This document shows, piece by piece, positions 47,101-59,575 of a DNA stretch of 64,000 nucleotides. Below the pieces are notes generated by a model. The model worked only from the letters and a program-made list of their open reading frames with translations, was not told where the DNA came from and made no database searches. The stretch is from Brachionus rotundiformis (Eukaryota > Rotifera > Eurotatoria > Ploima > Brachionidae): the NCBI GenBank assembly GCA_016802295.1, contig JAESIW010000138.1:4677486-4741485 (forward strand), given 5' to 3'. The position numbers and the translations under genes are program-made. The stretch's first letter is position 1. Every line of letters begins with the position of its first letter.

Positions 47101-50100
47101 TCATATTTTAAAAATATTCGATCTAAAATTTAAAATAAATTTCCCAAAAACTTACTCTTTGTCAAATTCATTTTTTTCAGCTTCTTCTTGAGCTTCAGCA
47201 TGTGTATTCATTTCCTAAGAATATTTTTTATTTTTAAAAAAATGTTTTAGTCTGCTTACTTCAAGGTTTAATTTGCCTTTATCAAAATTAAGATTCAAAA
47301 ATATTGGAGAAAAAAATGGCATAATAATAGATAGCATAATCTTAAAAATAATTTGTCAATAGTGAAAAAATAATTTCATATTATGTTAACTTACTTTATA
47401 CCAGTACTCTTCGGTGAATAATTGTCCATACCAAAGTTTTGCCAACATATCTTGAAAGCATGTGGTACTAACGAAATTTTTACATTCAAAAGCTGATGCC
47501 ATTGACAAAAGAGTTGTATTTCCGAATTCAGGAATTTGTCTTAAAAGCAAAAGCTGTGCATCCTCTTGGTTTTTTTTATAGCAAGACTGCAAAATATCTA
47601 CAGCCATATTCTCAAATGTGCTAAATAGATAATTTAAGCAATCTTTAAATATTGCCTAAATTTGAATAATTACTCAGCCAACTCTACAAATGATTCGTCT
47701 TTATCAGATACAAATTTATCATATTCTCTAAAGATCTTTGATGCTATTAAAGCTGACGAAATTTCATTCTAATAAATATATATAAAAAATTATACAATTA
47801 TTTTTTAGTTGATTTAAATTACATTATAGTTCCAAAATATTTTTGCCATTTCTGCCTTTCCTGTTAAAATCGAATACAAAAAAAGCTCCAATGAAGGATT
47901 GTCACACAAATCGTCAATTTGTCTAACAATTTTATACTTGTTGTCTATTTTCAGACTAATTAACAAATTTTGAATAAAAATAATCAAAAATTACCAATTT
48001 TCAGCAAATTATTATATTTTGTACCCTTCATGTTTTGAAAATTTCAATTAACAAGAAAAAAGCAGAATTAATAAAAAAGATTTTAAAAAATGAATAATAT
48101 TGACCTATTTATTTAAATGAAATTTCCTAAATTATTTATATAAAAAATTTTGTTGTGAATTTATTTAGAATAATTTGAAAAACAGACGACACAATTAAAT
48201 TTTTATGAATGATGTTTATTACAGTGATCTTTCCTTTTTAATTATTAACATATTGAAATTTTAGATTTTACATCATTTATTGTGACGATTAATTAACTTT
48301 AATCTTTGATCATAAATAAATAGATATTCTTCCTGATATAAAAATTTATTAGTCCTTAGTAAAGATTTCTAGTTTTAGAATTCAAATTTAAAGGGAATCA
48401 TAAAATCTAACAAATATTACTGTATCAAATTTTGTATTTTCTAGCTTGATTTTTAATTTTGAAAAACTGGGCTTAAACAAATTGTCCAACAAACTTTCGA
48501 TCACATAACCAATTTCTCTAAAACTAAAATTCATTGATTCGTTGTGAGTTTTTCCTTTAACTCTGTGAATTTTTTCTAAATGTTTATATAAAACGCAATT
48601 TTTTGGCATCTTTTATTAAATTTTTAAATAAATATAAAAATTATTTTTAGTAATATTTACCTCATTATAAAGCTTGAGCAGTCTTTCATATGTCAAAAAC
48701 TTATTAATATCACAATTGTTTTCCATAAAAATTTCAACAAAATCAGGTTTATCAGTAGAAATTGCTGTATACATTAATTCATGAAGCTCATCCTCCTAGT
48801 GATCAAATTTTGGCTAAAAAGAACAATTTCAAAAAAGATTCAATTTACTTATACCTTCCATGTTTTTTCATCTGTAAAAATATATTTCTTGGCAATGTCG
48901 ATTCGATTCCAAGTCAAAGCAAGGCTTAATTGTGAAATAGAATTTTCATTTTGAGTCTTTAAAAGTGATCTAAGAATTGCCACATCGATTTCATCATCTT
49001 TTTTATTTGAATCTAATCTATACGTGCTTAATAAGTGTGGAAAACAAAGCACCTTTTCTATTTCTTTGACGATTTCCGATGAATCTTTATTCGGCCATAA
49101 AGTTTCTGACAGAATCAATAGTTCATGCCTAAAATCATCATCTATTTTTTTCATTGAATTTTCATTCATTTTTGAGAGAGCATAGGCAAAAATATCTGCA
49201 CAACCACCGGATCCCTGATACAAAAAACTTAAATTTTTCAACTATTAAATTTCTTACCTCGATAAAAACACATGGTGATTTATTTTTTACTGAACTCAAT
49301 ACAGTTGAAATAGTTTTTTCTCCTCCGCTTAAGACAAGAACTACTATTTGAGCTCTATTGCTTATTTTAAAATCGACAATTTCTTTTTCTAATTTACCAC
49401 GAAATTCAACTTCACCACCAAAAACATTCAATTGTCCATTGTCTACCAAAATAAAATGAGTATGATTCTTATCTAAAAAAGCATTTTTTTGATTTTTGTT
49501 TGATAAGATCTCATATTCAATCGGTGATGTGCGCTTTTCATTTCTAATCAACTGTTCCTTGTTAGCAATAGTTCCCCAATTTGTTATACCCAAGATTACA
49601 AGTTTTCGATTTGGATCCAGAGAAGCACTAGAAATGGCTTCGCCTACATACTTCATGACTCCAACATTGGTACCGCCTGATGTTATCCACGCATCTAAAG
49701 AAACATCTTTTATATTATTAAAATAAAAAATATGCATTTTAAAACTTGTGCTAAGGGCGGCTTTAACCAAGCCACGCTTAAAGGCGTTTTTTAATTTAGT
49801 CTTTAAATTAAAATCTTGAGCACCACCAGTCACTGATATGATTAATTTTGGCGGTTCCAAATTCCAAACTTTAAATAAAATTTGCATCATATCTTTCATT
49901 TCGGTATATTGGCCAACACGAACATATTTGGATCTAGTTTCTTGATTTTGAAACTTAATATCGCCGTATGCGTCGGTTTCTAAATCTTCAGCAGTGCATG
50001 TCTCTGGTTCCCATTTATTGGGTACATTTAATTTTTTTAAATACCTTGTGATTGAGCTTTTTTCATGTTCGTTTTTTGGTAAACCACAATGACAACTAGA

Positions 50101-50342
50101 AGGTTCAAAATATAAAATAGATTGAAAAATTAATTTTTATATAAAATTTACATGTCACCTATTTTTGGGAAAAAAATCGCACAGCGAGATTTTTTTATTT
50201 TTAGCTTAGGAATAGTTATCTACAATTATTTTTTTTTTAATTTTAAGCATGATTAATTAATTTTATTGATTACTTTATTAATATTTTCCAATATTACTTG
50301 ATCGAACTTGGATTCTTTCGAAAGCCCCAAAGTTTTAAGCAT
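44104..50342 (-). CDS. TRPM2-like cation channel, copy B, with degenerate NUDT9-H domain
   Basis: N-terminal exons 50342-50298, 50204-50152, 50095-49746 and one from 49694 encode C-H-C-G, D-A-Y-G, I-I-S-V-T-G-G-A and A-W-I-T-S-G-G-T-N-V-G-V-M-K. Melastatin repeats follow (about 49240-47160), then S1-S6 (about 46980-45815). The pore reads L-P-A-Y-F-V-I-G-G-E-Y-F and the TRP helix I-W-K-F-Q-R-Y. The C-terminal exons are 45776-45644, 45589-45248, 44958-44764, 44716-44611, 44560-44450, 44390-44277 and 44229-44104. They encode a coiled coil and a NUDT9-H domain (W-S-E-P-F-T-E-Y, G-R-G-S-L-Q-Y-W-G-P-N-H, N-T-D-N-A-W-L-E). The Nudix box expected after R-W-R-F-P-A is absent. By analogy with TRPM2, ADP-ribose could gate it without hydrolysis. 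Confidence 0.9.
44968..45055 (-). mobile_element. Non-LTR retrotransposon 3' end in an intron of TRPM copy B
   Basis: On the reverse strand the segment runs from the motif GCTACCATAGGGGACCTCTT through GGTCGTCTCCGCAAGC to an (ATT)n tail. The tail ends about ten bases before the acceptor of the NUDT9-H exon (exon starts 44958). The 289 bp intron (44959-45247) is several times longer than its neighbours, as expected after an insertion. A related motif occurs at 21206-21228. Confidence 0.65.
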
Positions 50343-52437
50343 TTTTTAATTTTTTTAAAAAAATATTGTTTAACTTGGTTAGGTTAGAAGTTTTATATAT
50401 ATTCCTTGTTTCTATGGAAAAAAATTTTATCTTTAAATTTGTCTCTTTAAAGATTAAAAATTTTTATTTTATTTTATAGACTTGTAGTTATTTTTAAATA
50501 ATCTTTCAAATAATCTAATTTTTTAGTAATTTTTTATATCAACTAAAAATTTTTAAAAGTTTTATCAAATATTTATATATTTTCTTATTTAAAAACTTGA
50601 TTTTTTCTTCAATGGACCCAATCGTTTAACATGGTGTGAAAAAGTTAGCTAACAATAAAGAAAAAAAATTCCCATGGTCATTTAACTGACGATGAATGTT
50701 AGCTTGCAAACAAAAATTTGACAGAATAATTAATTTATTAATTGTTTATCTTATAAAGAATCAATCGATCAAAAAACTTAATAAATTTTTGAAAAATTTA
50801 TTCAATTAAAAAAAAATGAATGGCGATGCCTTCTTTTAAGCACTCTTTTTAGAATTGAAAAAAACCTCAATATGAAAATATTTTGGAATATATTAAAAAT
50901 TTTTTGCTATGATTAATAGGAAAAAATATCTTTATTTTTTTTATTATATAGCTTAAACTATGTTTGTTTATTTTATTTTTTTTTAATTTTTACTGGTCAG
51001 AAGGAGGTTCACTTTGTATGGATAGAAGGCGCCTATTTCGAATGTTAGCTCGAAGCCTTTTTAAATTAATTTTTAAACAAAAATACCCTTTAATTATTAA
51101 AAACAATACAAAAACATTTTGTAAATTGTTATTTGCATGTAAGACATAGACACTTTTCAATTCTATAAAAAAGAAACAGCTCAGAAATACTCTTTCCGTT
51201 TTTTTCCATCGGATGTTGTCTTTGTAAATCCTTTTTAATTTTATTATTTTTTATTTACACTAAAATTTACAAATTGAATTTTTTAAAGTATTTTGTGTCA
51301 ATTTTTAACCGATTGGGAAACTTGATCCGATGACTGATTGGTCAAATTTAGAAAAAACTATAAAAATTATTCGGAAAATTTTTCATAAATCTTTATTAAG
51401 GATTATTTAAATTAAAAAGCTTCGTTAATAATTTTATTACCTTTTTAGATTAAACAGTCACTTTATTAAAGTTAGATGTGATACATCAAATCAAATAATG
51501 AGCATTGACCGCAATATTTTTTTTTCTATTTTTATTAGTAATTTCTATAACAAAAATATAAGCCTAAAAAGTTTTTACCCTTTTTTTCTAGAAATCAAAA
51601 ATTTTTGGCCGTGTTACCATATATTGGGATCAAATCATCACTGTAATTTTGTCCTATAAACTGTTTAAATTTTATTTAAATGGAGAAAACTTTATCTAAA
51701 AAAATTTTGTTTGCTATTCTAGGTTGATTCTTGTGGTTTTTTAATTATATATTTTGATATGATTTCTTAATCGTTATTGTGTAGGTGTCCATTTTTTTTT
51801 AATTATTGATTTTTAATTTAATAATATCAATTTAGTTATTCAAGTCATTAACTTTAAAAAACTAACTTTTTTCAAAAAAATTACTGAGATTTTGTTTATT
51901 TTGTTTTAAAACGATATATTATTTCATAAAGTTGAAAAAAAGTTTTTAAATATAATTAAATATAAAATTGATAGATGACACATCTTTATAATATATTATT
52001 GCTAAGCTAACAAAAGATCAAAGTATAAAATTAAGAGAAAAAATTCAAGATATTTTTTGTAAGCAAATTTATTCAAAATCATTTTAAAATAAACTTAAAT
52101 TTGCAATTTTCTTTATCTTAAAAATATGATGATACTTTTAATATGGTCATCTGATTTCTAGTTGACACGCTTAATATTCTTTACATATTTTTTAGCTTAT
52201 GAGAAAAAGCACATTTTAAAACATTCGATTAAATTTGAATTTATAAAACTTAAGATATTAAAGATCATTATGCAAAATTAAAATTGGTATTCAAATTAGA
52301 ATGTTAATTTCGACCCATGTTGTCTTAAAATGCACTAAGCTCTTTTTAAAAAAGCTTTTTTTTAATTTTTTAAAGGGCGTGTTAAGAAAATACTTTTTTT
52401 TTAATAGATTTATTTTGTTTTAAACGAATTCTAAAAA
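50343..52437. other. Intergenic, 2.1 kb
   Basis: AT-rich, with no gene recognised apart from the repeat-like segment at 50990-51062. Presumed promoters of TRPM copy B (-) and IDH (+). Confidence 0.45.
50990..51062 (-). mobile_element. Possible retroelement 3' remnant
   Basis: A GC-richer island in AT-rich DNA. On the reverse strand it runs from GGCTTCGAGC through GGCGCCTTCTATCC and AAAGTGAACCTCC, followed by an A-rich tail (AAAATTAAAAAAAAATAAAA). The composition step and A-rich 3' end suggest the end of a LINE-like copy. The plus-strand 61-codon ORF overlapping it (50964-51149) looks incidental. Confidence 0.3.
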
Positions 52438-53878
52438 ATGGTCAAAATCCAATGTGGTGATATTGTGGAAATTCAAGGTGACGAAATGACGCGTGTCATT
52501 TGGGACCTTATCAAAGAAAAACTCTTGTTCCCCTATCTAGACATGAAACTTCACTATTTCGATCTCGGAATTGAATATAGAGAAAAAACCAAAGATCAAG
52601 GTATAAAAGCTATATTTGAAAAATGAAACTTAGGTAATTTTTGATAATGTCTAGTTACAATTGATGCTGCTGAAGCAATCAAAAAGTACAATGTCGGTGT
52701 TAAGTGCGCGACAATTACTCCCGATGAAGACAGAGTTAGAGAGTTTAATTTGTCCAAAATGTGGAAATCTCCAAATGGTACTATTAGAAACATTCTTGGT
52801 GGAACTGTATTCAGAGAGCCAATTATTTGTAAAAACGTACCTCGTTTGGTACCAGGGTGGACTAAGCCGATTGTGATTGGAAGACACGCTTTTGGTGATC
52901 AATACCGAGCAACTGATTTTGTTGTTCCAGGAAATGGAAAACTTGAAATTTCATGGACTTCATCCGATGACCCGTCTAAACAATTAAAATATACTGTTTT
53001 CGATTTTGCCAATGGTGGAGGAGTAGCGCTAGCTATGTATAACACAGATGAAGTAAACTTTTTAAATTGTTCCAAAACAATGTATTTATAAAAAAATTTA
53101 AGTCTATTAGAGAGTTCGCCCATAGTTCATTCCAATTTGCCCTGCAAAAAGGGTGGCCGCTTTATATGAGCACAAAAAACACTATCTTGAAACAATATGA
53201 TGGTAGATTTAAAGATATCTTTGCTGAAATATATCAAAAGTACAGTTGAATGTATATTTTTGTTTAAGTTTTTTTAATCTTAAAATTTTAAGAGATTACA
53301 AGCAAAAATTTGAAGCAAAAAATATTTGGTATGAACATCGCCTAATTGATGATATGGTTGCTGCAGCCATGAAGTCTGAGGGAGGATTTGTATGGGCTTG
53401 CAAAAACTACGACGGAGACGTACAATCAGATAGTATTGCTCAAGGTTTTGGATCTTTGGGATTAATGACATCAGTTTTGGTTTGTCCAGATGGAAAAACC
53501 ATTGAATCTGAAGCTGCTCATGGAACCGTAACTCGTCACTTCAGAATGCACCAGCAAGGTAAAGAAACCAGTACTAATCCAATTGCTAGCATCTTCGCAT
53601 GGACAAGAGGATTTCTTCATAGAGCAAAATTAGATAACAATAGCGAATTAGACGCATTTGCCAAGAAACTAGAACAGACATGTATTGAAACAATTGAATC
53701 TGGTTTCATGACAAAAGATTTAGCTATTTGCATCAAGGGAACTAAGTAATTTATAAGTTAATAATTCTTTTAAGACAACTAACTTTTTTTCAATAGTGTG
53801 GAACGAAAAGACTACTTGAACACTTTTGAATTTTTGGATAAGCTTCAAGAAAATCTAAGCAAAAAATTGACTTGTTAA
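52438..53878 (+). CDS. NADP-dependent isocitrate dehydrogenase, cytosolic type, 410 residues
   Basis: Oxidatively decarboxylates isocitrate to 2-oxoglutarate and makes NADPH. Exons 52438-52600, 52655-53052, 53103-53239, 53293-53745 and 53797-53878 join in phase with introns of 50-54 bp. Family landmarks include I-Q-G-D-E-M-T-R near the N terminus, the substrate motif S-P-N-G-T-I-R-N, R-H-A-F-G-D-Q-Y-R (with the arginine equivalent to human IDH1 R132), D-D-M-V-A-A and G-T-V-T-R-H. No mitochondrial presequence is visible. The C terminus K-L-T-C is not a typical peroxisomal signal, so the protein is probably cytosolic. No active-site change seen. Confidence 0.96.
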
Positions 53879-55138
53879 AGATTTCTTACTTTTTATTAGA
53901 TTTTAGACTGGAATTATTTCATTTATAGATTTTTTAGTAAAATAAATCAAATTATCAGATATCATCAAATATTTTTTTTTATTTTTTACCAACATAGAAT
54001 TTAATCATTAAATTTAGTAAATTATATTATTTTTAAAATGCTTGTAGAAGCACCGAAAAAATTAAGAGAATATTTTATTTTATTCTTAATTGAAGTTTAA
54101 ATCCCATAAACAAATTGAAATATAATTTCATATAGAAAAAGAGTATGGAAGACAATAAATTATATTTACAATTACGAAATTTTAAATACTTTTTTGGAAT
54201 ACAAAACGAATAAAATAACATAAAAATAATTTAAAAAAATAGTATTTTTTTCCAGCTAAGAGCTCACAAGATTTATTAAGTTCCGTAATTCTTTTATTTT
54301 TACTTGATTGAACACAATTAAATTGTTCAAAATAGGAAATACATTAATTCATTGAATCTTTTGAATTAAAATTTAATTAATACATACATGTATGAAATAT
54401 AATTTCACATATTTTACAATTGAATTTACTTAAATATTCTACAATTTTTATGCGATACAATCAAAACATGGGATAAAAAAGGGGATATAAATAAACTAAA
54501 TGAACAATGAAATAGATTGAGGGAAATCGGTTCTGTAAAATTTCTAGGATAAAAATAAGAAGGGATATTATTTAGACTGGACATAATCGAGCTTTTATTG
54601 TACATTAAAAAAATTATTATTTAAAATACAAAATTCGATTTTTAAAACTCTTTTTAAGTTCATAAGTAGCTATAAATAATTTTCATTCGATTTTAGGCTT
54701 AATTCTTAAAAGAAAAATAGCTAAAGCATTTGGATTAAAAAAAATACTTATTAAAAACTCTTAAATCAGAACTTAAAAAATCATTCTGTTTTAGCACTCT
54801 TTTTATTTATATATTTTTATTTTTTTCAATTTCTAAAAAGAATTAAGTGACAATTAGAGATTAAATGAAAAGCCTTTAAATTTATCCTTAGACTGAAAAT
54901 GATTTTGATTTTGATGTACATTTTTCTTTTGTTTATGTCGGTTTAATTCAATCACGGTAAAATTATTCACCTGAGAATATAGCCTACATAAAAATAAATT
55001 TTATATCTTTAAAAATATCGATTAAAAATTGTTTAAAGAACAGAATTATAGCTTTATATCTAAAAAATTTAGACTGTTTTATTTAGTAATAGCAAAACAA
55101 GCAAATAAAATAAAATAAATAAAAAATTTGATAAAAAT
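53879..55138. other. Intergenic between convergent genes
   Basis: 3' flanks of IDH (+) and the nuclear receptor (-). No other feature recognised. Confidence 0.5.
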
Positions 55139-56710
55139 TTATAAATTATATAATTCAGCATATAGATCTGGAAACTGAACAACATCTTTTAGGTTGTTTA
55201 AAATTTTTGAGTGTTCAGCATTCAATTCTTTCAATTTTTTACAACAGTTAATTAACCATATGTTTAAAAATTCTTTATTTAAAACTTTGCTTTGTTCCAT
55301 TTGCGCTTGTCTTTTTTCCAACCTTGTCAACAAAATCTCCTGATATATGGCTTTATACATTTTCACTGTATCCGAAATCACCAGGCTTTGCTCACCTTAA
55401 TAAAAAATAAATACAATATTATCATTTAAGATAAATATCTAAAATTTACCAGAATCAAAAAGCAAATAAGCACAGAAAATGGCAAGTTCGAACTCGCTGA
55501 GGCTTATTGAATTCAAATAAAAATAAAACTCAAACAACAAATTTAAAAATTTTTTTGCATCACTTAACTTCTCACTTAACCAGTCGCAAGACAACCAGCA
55601 GTTGAAAAATGTTAAGTAAAATTTAGACTCAAGCAAATTTGACTCGTTTCCATCATGGGCCAGAGCACAGTCGGCCAAAGTGGTCAAACTTGACAAGCTT
55701 GACGAATACTTATAAAACATAGAATGTCTTATACAAATTATTTCAAACACTGATCCTTTTAAAAGGGTTATACGATCGGACTCGTTTATGGTCATGAAAA
55801 AAGGTATATTTTTGGCAAAAATAACTGTATTCTCAATGAGCACGTTTGCGTGATCCAAAAACTTGCTGGTTTTTAGAACATTAACTAGTCCGGTAGAGAT
55901 TAAATTACATAGATAATGGTGGTATTTTATAGAGTTATCCTCTTCAAAATTAATGACAAGATTATTGGTAAAAACTTGCTGTGTATCCTTGAATGCTTGA
56001 ACTACTGTTTCTAATAAATTTTCTATCTGTTTATTTTCTAATGAATTATTTGACAAAATTAGAGAGCTTGATATGTTGTTGTTCATCAAGAACACCGGGA
56101 CCGATGAAGATTGAGTGGCTGACGTGCAAGTTTTTTCAGCTTGTGAAGTGCTCACACTCGCTGCCGCAGCAGAAAGAATATCAATTGCTTTGATAACTAG
56201 CTTGTTATCCTGTAAGATAGCAATTATTTGTTGTTTATATAAATCAGAGTTGGTAGAAGCTACAGTACTTGGTTCATCCGCTCTTTGATTGACAACAGAA
56301 TTGAGATTTTGTTTAAATTTTTTGGACCTTCTGCCTAGCTTGATGCCATCCTTGGACATGCCAAGATCAATGCATTTTTGAATTCGACAATATTGACATC
56401 TATTTCTGGTACGGACATTGATTTCACAGTTTCCTCCGAAAACGCAGTGTCTTTTATTCTGAAGACTGAGAATTGTATTTTCACTTGTGTTTTCTCCTTT
56501 GAGCTTTTCTTTGCAAACACGTTTAAAAAAACCCTTGCATCCTTCACAAGCCAAAACACCATAATGAAAGCCCGATGCACGGTCACTGCATATCATACAC
56601 TTATTACCATCGTAGGTTGCGCCACGCGGTTTAGATGGTGTTGTTTTACTTTTGCGCATTGTTGTATGGTCTAATTGAGTGCTTTGATCACTTGTTCCCG
56701 GGTCGCTCAT
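55139..56710 (-). CDS. Nuclear receptor with long inter-finger linker, 505 residues
   Basis: Ligand-regulated-type transcription factor. Exon 1 (56710-55450) and exon 2 (55395-55139) join in phase 1 across 54 bp. The DNA-binding domain has finger 1 cysteines 38, 41, 55 and 58 with P-box C-E-G-C-K-G, and finger 2 cysteines 89, 95, 105 and 108. The spacing from C58 to C89 is about 15 residues longer than the usual arrangement. R-N-R-C-Q-Y-C-R-I-Q-K-C and the G-R-R-S-K-K extension resemble NR1-type receptors. The ligand-binding domain occupies roughly 250-505, with F-D-S-G at the splice and a terminal F-P-D-L-Y-A-E-L-Y that fits an AF-2 helix. Ligand and exact subfamily undetermined. Confidence 0.92.
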
Positions 56711-57386
56711 TTTATTTTGAACATTATAATTCTTAATTAAAAAGTAAATTTTTTTTAAAAATATGTTCTAAATGGTTCAAGAAACCATCAAGCATGAAAA
56801 TTTAAAATCAACTCTGATCCTAGTGCTAAGCGATTTATATGATCCAAGAGCCTATAAGTATTTGTGTGCAACTTAAAACTTAAGCTTTTAAAATTATAAG
56901 TTTTGAAAAAATTTAAGTCAAAAAACTTCATCAAAAAAAAAAACAAATCTATCAATTATTTAGGTCAAATACATAAAACTTTGTAACTTTTCTTAAAAAA
57001 TAGGTTGGCAAGCAATTTGAAATTTTTTTCAAAGTTACCCATCCTATATTTAAATTAGCAATTAAAATATCAAGAATTAGGCTATGTATTTCATCAAGAC
57101 CTAATTATTGAAGGGTCTTTTCTAGCTGACGAAGAGACTTTCAGTTACCAGGGCAACTGGACACCATTAACTGTTTGAGCATCGAATACTGTTCAAATTG
57201 CAATTTTAGGGCTGTAAACAAAGTTTTATAATAAAAAATTTCTTAAATAATAATAAAATATTTTTTAAATATAATTATTTTTGAAATAATTTATAAATTC
57301 AAAACAATATGCATGCAAAATTTTCTAAATAAATGAATAGAATTTTCCTATAATTTTTTCAAACTAATTCATCAAAAATAGTTAAA
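56711..57386. other. Intergenic, divergent promoter region
   Basis: Lies between the nuclear receptor (-) and the C2orf76 homologue (+). No specific site recognised. Confidence 0.5.
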
Positions 57387-57942
57387 ATGGCTGATGAAAA
57401 TCTTATCATAACAATCCGAGTAATACGCTCGTTTCATCATAGAAACTTAAAAAATATAGTGCTCAAGAATGTAAATAAAAATACATCTGTTTTGGACCTT
57501 AAAAATTTGATAAATGAAGGTAAAATTTTCACAATAAGAGTTGGTCCTTTCTTAATAAAACTCTGAAATATTCCATCTATTGTTTTAGAAATAAAAAAAA
57601 GTAGTCTTCCTCCGCCCTTCAAGACGTTTGCTTATGGTTGGTAATTAATTGGTCACTAACTTAATACCAATTAATGGTTTACTTTTAGATACTCTCAAGA
57701 TTGAACACGTGCCTTTCAAAGCTAAGGTAGGATTGAAATATAAATTTTCTATTTTGCTTGAAACAAAATATATTGTTAAGTCAAACGATCCGGTAATAAA
57801 CTGCGCAGACGATGATATTCTAATTTTAAAAGACGAAGAAACTCTGGTCGAAAAAAATGTTGTTAATGAGACGGAAATTTCTTACTTTCTGATGAAGGAT
57901 TATCTCGAGTACAAATCAAACAATTATGTTACCTTAAGCTAA
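57387..57942 (+). CDS. C2orf76/UPF0538 homologue, 126 residues, four exons
   Basis: Exons 57387-57519, 57589-57636, 57689-57726 and 57781-57942 give 126 residues, which as I recall is the length of the human protein. Conserved positions include I-T-I-R-V-I-R-S-F-x-H-R-N, L-P-P-P-F, Y-D-T-L-K-I, A-D-D-D-x-L-I-L-K-x-E-x-T-L and E-T-E-I-S-Y-F. The third intron (57727-57780, 54 nt) is a multiple of three without stops, so an unspliced message would also be open. I splice it because the extra 18 residues break a conserved block. Function of the family is unknown. Confidence 0.92.
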
Positions 57943-58427
57943 ATAATTATTTTTGCTTTTGTTATTGTAATAAAAATGATAACGATTCTAAATTTATATT
58001 TTTATTAGACTTAATTATTAAATAATTTTTAAGTCAAAACTTAATTGAAAAATTAGAATTAATTGATTTATTTATCAGAAGCCAAAATTTCATTTTTGTT
58101 TATTAATTATTGATTGATTATTGTTAGGGTATTTTTTCAAATAAAAAAAATAAAGATTTTATTTTTATTTTATAAATATTTGCTTTATAATTTAGAAATC
58201 AAATATTAATCGGTATCGAATACTAGAAATCAGATTAGTATTTAAAATACTGAAAAATTTGTTAGAGTTAATTTCAACATAAATTGATTAAATCTAATCT
58301 GATAACTCAAATGCAAATTTATGGCATGATTATTTCATTTATAATCAAAGTAAAAACAAAAATTAAAATCTAGTTCAAAAAACAGTAAAAATATTGAACG
58401 ATCTATTTAAATCGCCATTTAATTGAT
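57943..58427. other. Intergenic between convergent genes
   Basis: No supported feature; 3' flanks of the C2orf76 homologue and UBE2W. Confidence 0.5.
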
Positions 58428-58947
58428 TTACACATCATCATCTAAAAATAAATTTAAAAAAATTTGAAAATTTCTAAATAAAAATATCTTGAAAATTACC
58501 ATGGAAAAACCATTTCGTTTTTTTAGGATCGTTAGGGTCACGGCAGGTTAGAACATATCGTTCATCGTCAGTGGGTCGAGTTTTTGTTTTACAGCTACTT
58601 AGCATACTCAATATAGATAAGCAAACAGACTGAACGGACAAAGCTGGTGACCACTCGTCTGTCAAAATTGATAAGCAAATATGACCATTACTATAGATAT
58701 GTGGATGCTCTGGTATTTTATTGCCAATGAACATTACTGACGGCGAATCGAACGGATATCGTTGTGGAAACTTGAATTGTAGTTTGAAGGTTTCGCCTTC
58801 GTAAAGGGTGTTAGGCGCTCCAGCAACATTTATTACCCAAACGTTTATGTTGCCTTCGACAGAATTGTGATCCAAGCTCATGCCTGGTATTGGATCTCGC
58901 ATAAAATTAGCTAGCTCTTTTTGCAGTCTTAGAGCCATTCTATTCAC
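58428..58947 (-). CDS. UBE2W: Ubiquitin-conjugating enzyme E2 W, 153 residues
   Basis: E2 enzyme of the type that transfers ubiquitin to substrate N termini. Exon 1 (58947-58500) and a tiny last exon (58441-58428, four codons and a stop) are split by a 58 bp intron. Using that exon gives the C terminus F-F-H-D-D-D-V, matching the W-Y-H-D-D-T-C type of the family. Reading through would give an unrelated tail. The catalytic cysteine is C91 in S-N-G-H-I-C-L-S-I-L. The H-P-H in place of the usual H-P-N motif is characteristic of UBE2W. Length is normal. Confidence 0.95.
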
Positions 58948-59575
58948 AATAAAATAGTTTCTTGATTTTTTAATAATTATTTTATGTAATTAATTTTGCT
59001 CTTTTTAAACATAATAAATTTAATTGCTTACTGAAATCAAAATCTTGTACATATATTCAAAATTGTAAATTAATTATAAAATATTCAAATTAAAAAATGC
59101 TTTAATTTTATGGGTTTACCAATTGAATATAATTAAACCCTACTTTTATCACAAACTCAATATTTTATGTTTAGTTTTAATTTTTTGAATTAAGCAACTT
59201 ATCAATAATTTTACAAGATTTAAATTATATAAAAATTTAGGTCCAATCGAAATATTCAAATAAAAAAAGTGGTTATACTATTTTTAGCTTTTATTAGTTA
59301 TAATAGAACCATGTTTATTTTAAAAATATTTAATTTATAAGGACTAAAAGAGGCTGTTTTATAAATTAAAGTTCTGTTTAAGTTTTTTAAAATTATTACA
59401 ATTACATTTGTTCTTAATTGGAAAAAATAATTTCAATTTGATTTATATTTGATAAAAAAAATTTATTTAAACGATTTAATAATATTTCAAAATCAAAAAT
59501 AACTTTAATTGTATAAATTTTGATTAAAATTAATTAAAAATATCCTGTAGTTGCTATACCACATCAATGAACAAC
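58948..59575. other. Intergenic, AT-rich
   Basis: Promoter side of UBE2W and 3' flank of the first cathepsin Z gene. Nothing else seen. Confidence 0.5.

Noticed and set aside
50964..51149. 61-codon plus-strand ORF
   Set aside because: Overlaps a GC-rich segment that looks like a retroelement end on the other strand; no recognisable protein feature.
52651..52902. Minus-strand ORFs inside the IDH gene
   Set aside because: Antisense shadows of the well-supported IDH exons.
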